Shown here: positions 48,895-55,318 of the stretch, piece after piece
Numbering within the stretch: the first letter of the stretch is position 1
Layout: each line of letters opens with the position of its first letter
Assembly (NCBI GenBank): GCA_041659285.1
Contig: JBAZYO010000018.1
Location: 19,859 to 83,858, forward strand
Direction: 5' to 3'
Origin: Vicinamibacterales bacterium
Lineage (GTDB): Bacteria; Acidobacteriota; Vicinamibacteria; Vicinamibacterales; UBA2999
DNA length: 64,000 nt
Program-made: the position numbers and the translations under genes
Notes under the pieces: model-generated
What the model was told of the DNA's origin: nothing
Databases searched by the model: none
Seen by the model: the letters and a program-made list of their open reading frames with translations, nothing else

Positions 48895-48945
48895 ATGGCG
48901 AAGAAGGCAAAGAAGGCGGCGAAGAAGAAGGCCAAGAAGCGCTAG
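48895..48945 (+). CDS. 16-residue lysine/alanine micropeptide (histone-tail-like)
   Basis: ATG 48895 to TAG 48945 encodes MAKKAKKAAKKKAKKR, composed only of Met, Ala, Lys and one Arg. The composition is like the tails of histone H1-like and HU-like proteins, so binding to DNA or RNA is a natural guess. Support for expression is good for such a short frame. A consensus-like promoter lies at 48762-48789. An AGGAGAG ribosome binding site lies just upstream of ATG. A hairpin terminator follows at 48956-48988. A near-identical gene follows at 49134. The alternative is a small regulatory RNA with a fortuitous frame. Confidence 0.55.
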   Translation: MAKKAKKAAKKKAKKR

Positions 48946-48955
48946 GCCGCTTACA

Positions 48956-48988
48956 GGGGCGGTTCTCACAAGACTGCCCCACCCTTTT
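48956..48988 (+). terminator. Terminator after the first micropeptide gene
   Basis: Stem ggggcggt (48956-48963) with actgcccc (48973-48980), including one G-U pair, followed by acccTTTT to 48988. It lies 10 bases after the stop codon. Confidence 0.6.
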
Positions 48989-49133
48989 CACCAAGACCGC
49001 GCGCGTGAATCATCACGTCGCGTAACGAGGCGCGAGAACGCCGGCATGGATGAGCCGAGTGCCAGGCGGCAGAGGCAAGTCGTGCAGCGGCTAGGTTCTT
49101 ACGCATAACCCAACCTGAAGGGGGGGATTACAA

Positions 49134-49187
49134 ATGGCAAAGAAAGCAGCTAAGAAGAAGGCAGCGAAGAAGGCGAAGAAGCGCTAG
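49134..49187 (+). CDS. 17-residue lysine/alanine micropeptide, paralogue of 48895-48945
   Basis: ATG 49134 to TAG 49187 encodes MAKKAAKKKAAKKAKKR, again only Met, Ala, Lys and a terminal Arg. Codon choice differs from the first copy (AAA and GCT are used here), so it is not a simple recent DNA duplicate. A purine-rich AAGGGGGG stretch lies 7 bases before ATG. A strong terminator follows at 49212-49240. No clear promoter was found in the 145 bases after the previous terminator, so it may depend on read-through. Confidence 0.5.
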   Translation: MAKKAAKKKAAKKAKKR

Positions 49188-49211
49188 TCGCTTCGTCAGC
49201 CAGAAGATCGG

Positions 49212-49240
49212 AAGGGAGGCGCAGTCGCCTCCCTTTTTTA
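49212..49240. terminator. Strong Rho-independent terminator after the second micropeptide gene
   Basis: Perfect 10-bp stem aagggaggcg (49212-49221) with cgcctccctt (49226-49235), 4-base loop, then six T residues in all. The end overlaps the stop region of the convergent HEAT-cyclophilin gene. On the minus strand only a short A/T tract follows, so it acts mainly on the plus strand. Confidence 0.85.
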
Positions 49241-51322
49241 TTGGCCGATCCAGTTCACCCCGTCCCAGATTCGAATCCGCTCGATCGTGTCCCACTGCTG
49301 CAGGCGATCGACCACATCCATTCCCGATATCACCTGTCCGAACACCGTGTAGCGACCGTCGAGGTGTGGCTGCGGTGAGTGCGTGATGAAGAACTGGCTC
49401 CCGCCGGTGTCGGCCCAGTCGAGCGCCATGCCCACGGTCCCCCGCAGGTACGGCCGCTGGTTGATCTCGTCGCGAATCGTGTAGCCGGGGCCGCCCTCGC
49501 CGTCGCCGCGCGGGTCGCCGTCCTGGACCACGAAGTCGGGCACGACGCGGTGGAGCTGCACGCCGCGGAAGTAGTTCTTGCGCGCGAGGGCGATGAAGTT
49601 GGCCACCGTGCGGGGCGCATCGAGCACGGCCAGCTCGACCTGAATGGTGCCCCTGGAGGTGTCGATGTACGCCGACGGCGAGTACTGGGGAGACACGAAC
49701 GTGTCCACGGCCGCCAGCTCGGGCACCGTGGGCGGCGGCGCCGGACGCATCGCCGACAGGTCGGCGCCGGCGTCAATCTTCCGCAGGTCTTCCGCCGCCC
49801 GCAGCCGCACGGCCCAATCCTTGTCGCCGAGCGCCGCGGTCAGCAGCGGCCGTGCGGCCGCCGGATCGACGGCAGTCAGGGCATCAAGCGCGGCGGTCCT
49901 CGCCACATACAGCCCGTCACGCTGCGACAGCGCGAGCGCCTCGGTCAGCGCGGTGGCGGCACCGGGAGCCTTGAGCGTGGCGAGCCCGCGCGCCGCGGCG
50001 GCCCGGACCACCGGGTCATCGGCCTTGAGACGGGCGACCATCTCCGCGGCGGCGCCCGCCGACCCGACCTTGGCCAGCGCATCGATCACCGAGGGAAGCA
50101 CGCGCTGATCGGCGTCTCGCATCATGTTGCTCAACGCCGCCTCGGCGCGTTCCTTCGGCAGCTCCCCGAGCGCCGACGCCATGGCCGCGCGCACCGACCA
50201 GTGGACATCGGGGTCGAGCCCCGAAATCGCGGAGATGAAGGTGTCGACGTCGGTGCGGGCCAGGGCGAGCAGGGCGGCCGCGCGCACGGACGGCCACTCC
50301 GCCGAGACCAGGTCCACCAACAGGTCCACGGCGTTGGCCTGGCGCAACTGGCCCAGGGCCACGATGGCCTCGAGCTGCAGGTTGTGATCGACCTGGGGCG
50401 ACGAGATTAGCCGCATCAGGACCGCGGCGCCGCGCGAGTCGCCGAGCAGCGCCAGGCCGCGCACCGCCTGGGTCCGCACCGCCAGCGGCTCGCCGACGTT
50501 GCCGGCAATCGCCAGCAGCGGCGCGGCAGCGCGCTGGTCCTTCAACACACTGAGTCCCCGGGCCGCGAAGGCGCGGGTGAGCTGCCCATCGCCCGTGAGC
50601 AGCGCCAGCAACGCCGGGGCCGCGCGGGCGTCGTTGATCCGCTGCAGGGCAAACGCGACCGGCCACCAGCGGCTCCGGGGCTGCCCGTCGCGGTCGAGCA
50701 CGCCGGCGGCCAGCGCGTCGTAGGAACCGAGGCGCACCAGCGCATACACGCCGAGCCGCACGGCCTCGACCGGCGGCGGCTTGGGCGTGCCCATGTCATC
50801 CGCGTTCAGCCCATTCAGCACGCCGGCCGTGACCTGCGCCGCGACCATGGCGCCAATCGCCGCCGCCGCCGGCTTGTGCGCGATCAGGCCCAGTGCTTCC
50901 GCGGCGCGGCCCTGGATCAGCGGATCCGCATCGGCCAGCGCGGCGGTCAGCGCCGGGGCGGCCGAGGCGTCACCGATCAGCCCCATCGCAAACGCGGCCA
51001 TCTGCCGGACTTCGGGATCGCTGTCGCCCTGCACCAGCGTGGTCAGGCCGGGCACCGCATCGGCGAGGCGCACGCGGCCGGTGGCCAGCGCCGCGCGCCG
51101 GCGCACGCGGGCTTCGGAATCCTGCAGCAGTGCCAGCAGGTCGCCGCCGCCGCCCTTGAGCTGCCGCTCGTCCTCGAGCTGGAGAATCCAGCGCATCTTC
51201 TGATCGAACGCCGTGATCGGGGGCGTGGCGCTGACCTGCGGCGCCACCTTTGGAGCGCACCCGCTGGCAACGAGCAACGCGACAAGCGCGACGAGCGCGC
51301 GTGATGACGGCGTTCGGGTCAT
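49238..51322 (-). CDS. HEAT-repeat lipoprotein fused to a cyclophilin-type prolyl isomerase
   Basis: 694-residue exported lipoprotein. The signal ends in the lipobox LLVASGC (Cys about 21). A long array of HEAT/PBS-lyase-like helical repeats follows (about 50-510), for example DSDPEVRQMAAFAMGLIGDASAAPALTAALADADPLIQGRAAEALG. The C-terminal domain (about 545-694) is a bacterial cyclophilin: SRGTIQVELAVLDAPRTVANFIALA, GVQLHRVVPDFVVQDGDP and GSQFFITHSPQPHLDGRYTVFGQV. It would catalyse prolyl cis-trans isomerisation outside the cytoplasm, with the HEAT array as a docking surface. It overlaps menC by 4 bases. The fusion is unusual. Confidence 0.87.
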   Translation of the reverse strand: MTRTPSSRALVALVALLVASGCAPKVAPQVSATPPITAFDQKMRWILQLEDERQLKGGGGDLLALLQDSEARVRRRAALATGRVRLADAVPGLTTLVQGDSDPEVRQMAAFAMGLIGDASAAPALTAALADADPLIQGRAAEALGLIAHKPAAAAIGAMVAAQVTAGVLNGLNADDMGTPKPPPVEAVRLGVYALVRLGSYDALAAGVLDRDGQPRSRWWPVAFALQRINDARAAPALLALLTGDGQLTRAFAARGLSVLKDQRAAAPLLAIAGNVGEPLAVRTQAVRGLALLGDSRGAAVLMRLISSPQVDHNLQLEAIVALGQLRQANAVDLLVDLVSAEWPSVRAAALLALARTDVDTFISAISGLDPDVHWSVRAAMASALGELPKERAEAALSNMMRDADQRVLPSVIDALAKVGSAGAAAEMVARLKADDPVVRAAAARGLATLKAPGAATALTEALALSQRDGLYVARTAALDALTAVDPAAARPLLTAALGDKDWAVRLRAAEDLRKIDAGADLSAMRPAPPPTVPELAAVDTFVSPQYSPSAYIDTSRGTIQVELAVLDAPRTVANFIALARKNYFRGVQLHRVVPDFVVQDGDPRGDGEGGPGYTIRDEINQRPYLRGTVGMALDWADTGGSQFFITHSPQPHLDGRYTVFGQVISGMDVVDRLQQWDTIERIRIWDGVNWIGQ

Positions 51323-52422
51323 AAGGAAATGTGTCGCAACGTGGCCTGGTCGATCCGCTCGCGGACGATGTTGACGCCAATGCCCGGGCCGGTCGGGACC
51401 GCGATGGTGCCGTCGGCGCTGACCTCGATGGCCGGCTCGATCAGGTCCGGCTGGTAGTAGCGCTTGCTCGCGGCGATGTCGCCCGGCAGGCGGAAGTTCG
51501 GCAGGCTGGCCAGGTGGATGTTGTGGGCGCGGCCGATGCCGCTTTCCAGCATGCCGCCGTGCCACACCGGAATGTCGTGGGCGGCGCACAAGTCGTGCAG
51601 CTCGATCGAGGCGCGATGGCCGCCGACGCGGCCCGGCTTGATGTTGATGATGCGGCAGGCCTTGGCGTCGATGGCGTCGCGGGCAATGCGCACGGTGTGG
51701 ATCGATTCGTCGAGGCAGACGGGCGTCTTGATCCGCCGCTGCAGCACCGCATGGTCCATCACGTCGTCGTAGTCCAGCGGCTGCTCAATGAGCAGCAGGC
51801 CGAACGGATCCAGCCGGGCCAGCAAGTCGGCGTCGTCCAGCGTGTAGGCGGCGTTGGCGTCCACCTGGAGCGGGATGTTGCCGAACCTGGCGCGGACGCG
51901 CTCGACCGCCTCGATGTCCCAGCCGGGCTTGATCTTGATCTTGATGCGCTGGTAGCCGGCGGCCAGCTCACGCTCGATCTTTTCGAGCAGCTGCTCGAAC
52001 GAGTCCTGGATGCCGATGGAGACGCCGGAGGCGATGCGGTCGCGGGTGCCGCCCAGCGCCTTGGCCAGCGGCTGCCCGGCCAGCCGGGCATGGAGATCCC
52101 AGGCCGCCATCTCGACCCCGGCCTTGGCCATGTTGTGGCCGCGGATGCGGCGCAGCGCCGGGAAGACGTCACGGGGATGCTCGAAGGTCTGCCCGACCAC
52201 CAGCGGCGCGATGAACCCCTGGATGATGTGCCACACCGTCTCGGTGGTCTCGCTGCTGTAGTAGGGGTTGGCCTCGGCGACCGACTCGCCCCAGCCCTCC
52301 TGACCGTCCCCTTCCACCCGGATGAGCACGAAGGTGCGATCGTAGGACCGGCCGAAGCTCGTTTCGAAGAAATGGACGAGCGGCAGGCGGCACAGGAACA
52401 ACTCAATCTTTTCGATCTTCAC
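51319..52422 (-). CDS. menC: o-Succinylbenzoate synthase (MenC) or N-succinylamino-acid racemase
   Basis: Enolase-superfamily enzyme of 367 residues. The catalytic K-x-K is in IKIKIKPGWD. Metal ligands are in VDANAAY, the Glu of EQPL and the Asp of LDESIH. The second lysine is in IINIKPGRVGG. This pattern fits MenC, which dehydrates SHCHC to o-succinylbenzoate in menaquinone synthesis. Close relatives racemise N-succinyl amino acids, and many do both. No other men gene is in the window, so the role is not settled by context. It is divergent from the deoxynucleoside kinase gene by 26 bases. Confidence 0.85.
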   Translation of the reverse strand: MKIEKIELFLCRLPLVHFFETSFGRSYDRTFVLIRVEGDGQEGWGESVAEANPYYSSETTETVWHIIQGFIAPLVVGQTFEHPRDVFPALRRIRGHNMAKAGVEMAAWDLHARLAGQPLAKALGGTRDRIASGVSIGIQDSFEQLLEKIERELAAGYQRIKIKIKPGWDIEAVERVRARFGNIPLQVDANAAYTLDDADLLARLDPFGLLLIEQPLDYDDVMDHAVLQRRIKTPVCLDESIHTVRIARDAIDAKACRIINIKPGRVGGHRASIELHDLCAAHDIPVWHGGMLESGIGRAHNIHLASLPNFRLPGDIAASKRYYQPDLIEPAIEVSADGTIAVPTGPGIGVNIVRERIDQATLRHISL

Positions 52423-52432
52423 GCCTACAAAC

Positions 52433-52438
52433 TATACT
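52433..52438 (+). promoter_or_regulatory. Candidate -10 element for the deoxynucleoside kinase gene
   Basis: TATACT at 52433-52438 ends 10 bases before GTG 52449. Transcription would begin 4 bases or fewer upstream of the start codon. It lies in a 26-base gap shared with the divergent menC gene. Confidence 0.35.
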
Positions 52439-52448
52439 CGCCAGCGGA

Positions 52449-53087
52449 GTGGCCTTTCACTATCTCGCCATCGAAGGCCCCATCGGGGTTGGCAAGACGC
52501 GGTTGGCCGAACGGTTGGCGGCGCGGCTCGACGCAACGACGATTCTCGAAGACACCGAAAACCCGTTCCTGGCGGACTTCTACGCCGACCGGCCGGGCGC
52601 CGCGCTCCAGGCGCAGCTCTTCTATTTACTCAACCGCCATCGCCAGCTCACCAGCAAGCGGCAGGCCGACCTGTTCCTGCAGAACACCGTCTGCGACTAC
52701 GTTTTCGACAAAGACAAGATTTTCGCGTATTTGAACCTGGACGATAACGAGCTGTTCATCTACCAGCGCCTGTTCGACCTGCTTGCCAAGGACGTCCCAC
52801 CGCCGGACCTTGTCGTCTACCTCCAGGCGCCGACCGAACTGCTGATGAAGCGGCTGAAGCACCGGGAGAAGGATCCGGAGCGCGAGGAGCCGACGCCCGA
52901 CGAGGACTACCTGCGGGAACTGAACGAGGCCTACCAGCACTTCTTCTTCCATTACTCGGCAACGCCGCTCCTCGTGGTGGAGACCTCGGAATTCGACCCC
53001 GAATCCGATGACGCGGCGCTCGACGAGCTGGTTCGCCAGATCAAGGGCATGGGCAAGGGCACGCGTTACTACGTCGCCCGCAAGTAG
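52449..53087 (+). CDS. Deoxynucleoside kinase (dGK/dCK family)
   Basis: Phosphorylates deoxynucleosides for salvage into dNTPs. The 212-residue P-loop protein begins FHYLAIEGPIGVGKTRLAERLA (Walker A). The family signature appears in LNRHRQL and VVYLQAPTELLMKRLKHR. The last gives the lid-region arginines. Substrate preference (dA, dG or dC) cannot be decided. The start is GTG 52449, with only a weak GGAG nearby. accD follows after 45 bases. Confidence 0.88.
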   Translation: MAFHYLAIEGPIGVGKTRLAERLAARLDATTILEDTENPFLADFYADRPGAALQAQLFYLLNRHRQLTSKRQADLFLQNTVCDYVFDKDKIFAYLNLDDNELFIYQRLFDLLAKDVPPPDLVVYLQAPTELLMKRLKHREKDPEREEPTPDEDYLRELNEAYQHFFFHYSATPLLVVETSEFDPESDDAALDELVRQIKGMGKGTRYYVARK

Positions 53088-53132
53088 CGACAAACCGTCC
53101 GGGTTGTCGGCTTTTTGGTAAGCTGATCCGAT

Positions 53133-54014
53133 ATGGCATGGTTCAAGAAGGCCCGCAAACCCATTGCGACGCCCGAGAAGACCAGCCGCGTTCCCGAAGG
53201 CCTGTGGGTGAAGTGTCCGGAATGCGACACCATCATCTACACCAAGGATCTCGTCAAGAACCTCCACGTGTGCGGCAAGTGCGCGCACCATTTCCGGCTG
53301 TCGGCCACCGAACGCCTCAAGTCGCTGTTTGACGACGCGCGGTGGGAGGAGCTGGCCCCGGACCTGACCTCGAACGACCCGCTCAAGTTCACCGACACCA
53401 AGCCGTACAAGTCGCGCCTGGCGAACACCCAGAAATCCACCGGGCAGAAGGACGCCGTCATCGTCGGTGTCGGCCGCATCAACGGCCTCGAGACGGTGGT
53501 CGCGTCGATGGAGTACAGCTTCATCGGCGGCTCGATGGGCGTGGTGGTCGGCGAGAAGATCGTGCGCGGCATCGAGATGGCGCTCGAACGCAAGGCGCCG
53601 ATGATCATCGTGTCGTGCTCCGGCGGCGCCCGCATGATGGAAGGGGCGCTGTCGCTCATGCAGATGGCCAAGATCTCGGCGGCGCTGGCGCGCCTCGATC
53701 GCGCCAGGCTCCCTTACATCTCGCTGCTGACCGACCCCACCACCGGCGGCGTCACCGCCAGCTTCGCCATGCTGGGCGACCTGAACATCGCCGAGCCCAA
53801 GGCGCTGATCGGCTTCGCCGGGCCGCGCGTGATCGAACAGACCATCCGGCAGAAGCTGCCCGACGGCTTCCAGCGCAGCGAGTTCCTGCTCGAACGCGGC
53901 ATGCTGGACCTGGTGGTCGATCGGCGCGAGCTGAAGGCGACCCTGGAAAAGACGCTGCGGTTCATGAGCGCAACCCAGGCCTCAAGCCCCAAGCCCCAAG
54001 CCTCAAGCAATTGA
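53133..54014 (+). CDS. accD: Acetyl-CoA carboxylase carboxyltransferase subunit beta
   Basis: Transfers carboxyl from biotin to acetyl-CoA in fatty-acid synthesis, together with AccA. The 293-residue protein begins MAWFKKARKP and carries the four-cysteine zinc ribbon (CPECDTIIY...CGKCAHHF). The crotonase-like core contains PMIIVSCSGGARMMEGALSLMQMAK and TDPTTGGVTASFAMLGD. The last dozen codons run into a 7-bp tandem repeat (53981-54008), giving the odd tail ASSPKPQASSN. The stop overlaps folC by 4 bases (TTGA). accA is not in the window. Confidence 0.95.
   Translation: MAWFKKARKPIATPEKTSRVPEGLWVKCPECDTIIYTKDLVKNLHVCGKCAHHFRLSATERLKSLFDDARWEELAPDLTSNDPLKFTDTKPYKSRLANTQKSTGQKDAVIVGVGRINGLETVVASMEYSFIGGSMGVVVGEKIVRGIEMALERKAPMIIVSCSGGARMMEGALSLMQMAKISAALARLDRARLPYISLLTDPTTGGVTASFAMLGDLNIAEPKALIGFAGPRVIEQTIRQKLPDGFQRSEFLLERGMLDLVVDRRELKATLEKTLRFMSATQASSPKPQASSN
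53981..54008 (+). repeat. 7-bp tandem repeat at the accD-folC junction
   Basis: Units ctcaagc, cccaagc, cccaagc and ctcaagc (53981-54008). They encode the end of AccD and stop just before the overlapping folC TTG start. Confidence 0.75.
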
Positions 54015-55273
54015 CCCCCCTCGAACGGCTGTTCGCCCTCGAGCAGTTCGGCATCAAGCTCGGGCTCGACAACATCCGCGCCATCCTGGCCGCGCTCGAC
54101 CATCCCGAACGGGCGTGGCGGTCGATTCACATTGCCGGCACCAACGGCAAGGGGTCGGTGGCCGCCATGGTGGAGCGGGCGCTGCGGGCCTCGGGACTCA
54201 AGACCGGGCGCTACACCTCGCCCCACCTGGACACGATCGAAGAGCGCGTGGCGATCAACGGCGTGGCGGTCGATCGCGCGGCGTTCACCGCCGCCACCGA
54301 AACGGTGTTCGCGGTGATTGACGCGGCCACCCGAACCGGAGCCTTGACGGTCGTGCCGACCTTCTTCGAGGTGTCCACGGCGGTGGCGTTCGAGATCTTC
54401 CGCCGCGAGAAGGTGGAGGTCGCGGTGGTTGAAGTCGGGCTGGGCGGGCGCTACGACGCCACCAACGTGCTGGCGCCGGAGGTCACGGCCATCACCTCGA
54501 TTGCCTTCGACCACGAACGCCACCTGGGCCAGACGCTGTCGGAGATTGCGTTCGAGAAGGCCGGCATCGCCAAGCCCGGCACGCCCCTGGTGATCGGGCG
54601 GCTGCCCGCCGAAGCGGCGCGGCGAATCGCCGCGGTGGCCGCCGCCGTGAACGCTCCGCTCATCGACGCGCACGCCACCACCACCGATCGCAGCTACCCG
54701 CCGCTCAAGCTCGCCCTGCCGGGGCGGCACCAGCTGGAGAACGCCGCCGTGGCCGTGGCGATTCTCGAAACGTGGTCGGCGCGGGTCTCGCTTGTCCCCA
54801 CCGAGGCAATTGTGACCGGCCTGGCCGACTGCGACTGGCCGGCGCGGCTCGAGTGGCTGCGGTTGCCCGAGGGAGGCGAGCTGCTGATCGACGCGGCCCA
54901 CAACCCCGCCGGCGCCGCGGCGCTGGCCACCTACCTGCAGGACACCAACCGGGCGCCACTGCCCATCGTGCTGGCGGTGATGGCCGACAAGAACCTCGCC
55001 GGCATGGTGGCGGCCCTGCTGCCGGTGGCGTCGGCGTTCGTGGCGACGACCGTGCCGTATGCGCGGGCGCGAACCGCGGAGGGGCTGGCGGCGGCGCTTC
55101 GCGACCTCGCGCCCAAGCTCCCGGTCGACGTGGAAGAGGTGCCCGAGGCGGCCGTGAACCGCGCCCTGGCGCGGGCGAACCGCGTCGTCGCGGCGGGATC
55201 GATCTACCTGATCGGCCCGCTGCGCGCGCGTCTGCTGGCCAACGGGGCCGCGCGCATGGGTGTGCGCGCCTGA
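54011..55273 (+). CDS. folC: Folylpolyglutamate synthase/dihydrofolate synthase
   Basis: ATP-dependent Mur-ligase-like enzyme, 420 residues, that adds glutamate to folates (and to dihydropteroate in many bacteria). Motifs are the P-loop HIAGTNGKGSVAAMV, SPHLDTIEERVAING, VEVGLGGRYDATNV, ITSIAFDHERHLGQT and IDAAHNPAGAAAL. TTG 54011 is the only plausible start, overlapping the accD stop; the frame upstream contains no nearby ATG. The accD-folC order is widespread. The stop TGA is the first three bases of an 8-bp tandem repeat (55271-55294). Confidence 0.93.
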   Translation: MTPLERLFALEQFGIKLGLDNIRAILAALDHPERAWRSIHIAGTNGKGSVAAMVERALRASGLKTGRYTSPHLDTIEERVAINGVAVDRAAFTAATETVFAVIDAATRTGALTVVPTFFEVSTAVAFEIFRREKVEVAVVEVGLGGRYDATNVLAPEVTAITSIAFDHERHLGQTLSEIAFEKAGIAKPGTPLVIGRLPAEAARRIAAVAAAVNAPLIDAHATTTDRSYPPLKLALPGRHQLENAAVAVAILETWSARVSLVPTEAIVTGLADCDWPARLEWLRLPEGGELLIDAAHNPAGAAALATYLQDTNRAPLPIVLAVMADKNLAGMVAALLPVASAFVATTVPYARARTAEGLAAALRDLAPKLPVDVEEVPEAAVNRALARANRVVAAGSIYLIGPLRARLLANGAARMGVRA

Positions 55274-55294
55274 ACCTCTGAACCCGTGAACCCG
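55271..55294 (+). repeat. 8-bp tandem repeat at the folC-lptD junction
   Basis: Three units, tgaacctc, tgaacccg and tgaacccg. The first unit supplies the folC stop codon. A GTG at 55286 inside the array is an alternative lptD start. Confidence 0.75.
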
Positions 55295-55318
55295 GTTCTG
55301 GTATTCTCGATTTCATCC

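Noticed and set aside
53342..54010. A 223-codon upstream extension of the folC frame
   Set aside because: It overlaps accD in another frame and is rich in Arg and His. FolC homology begins at TTG 54011.
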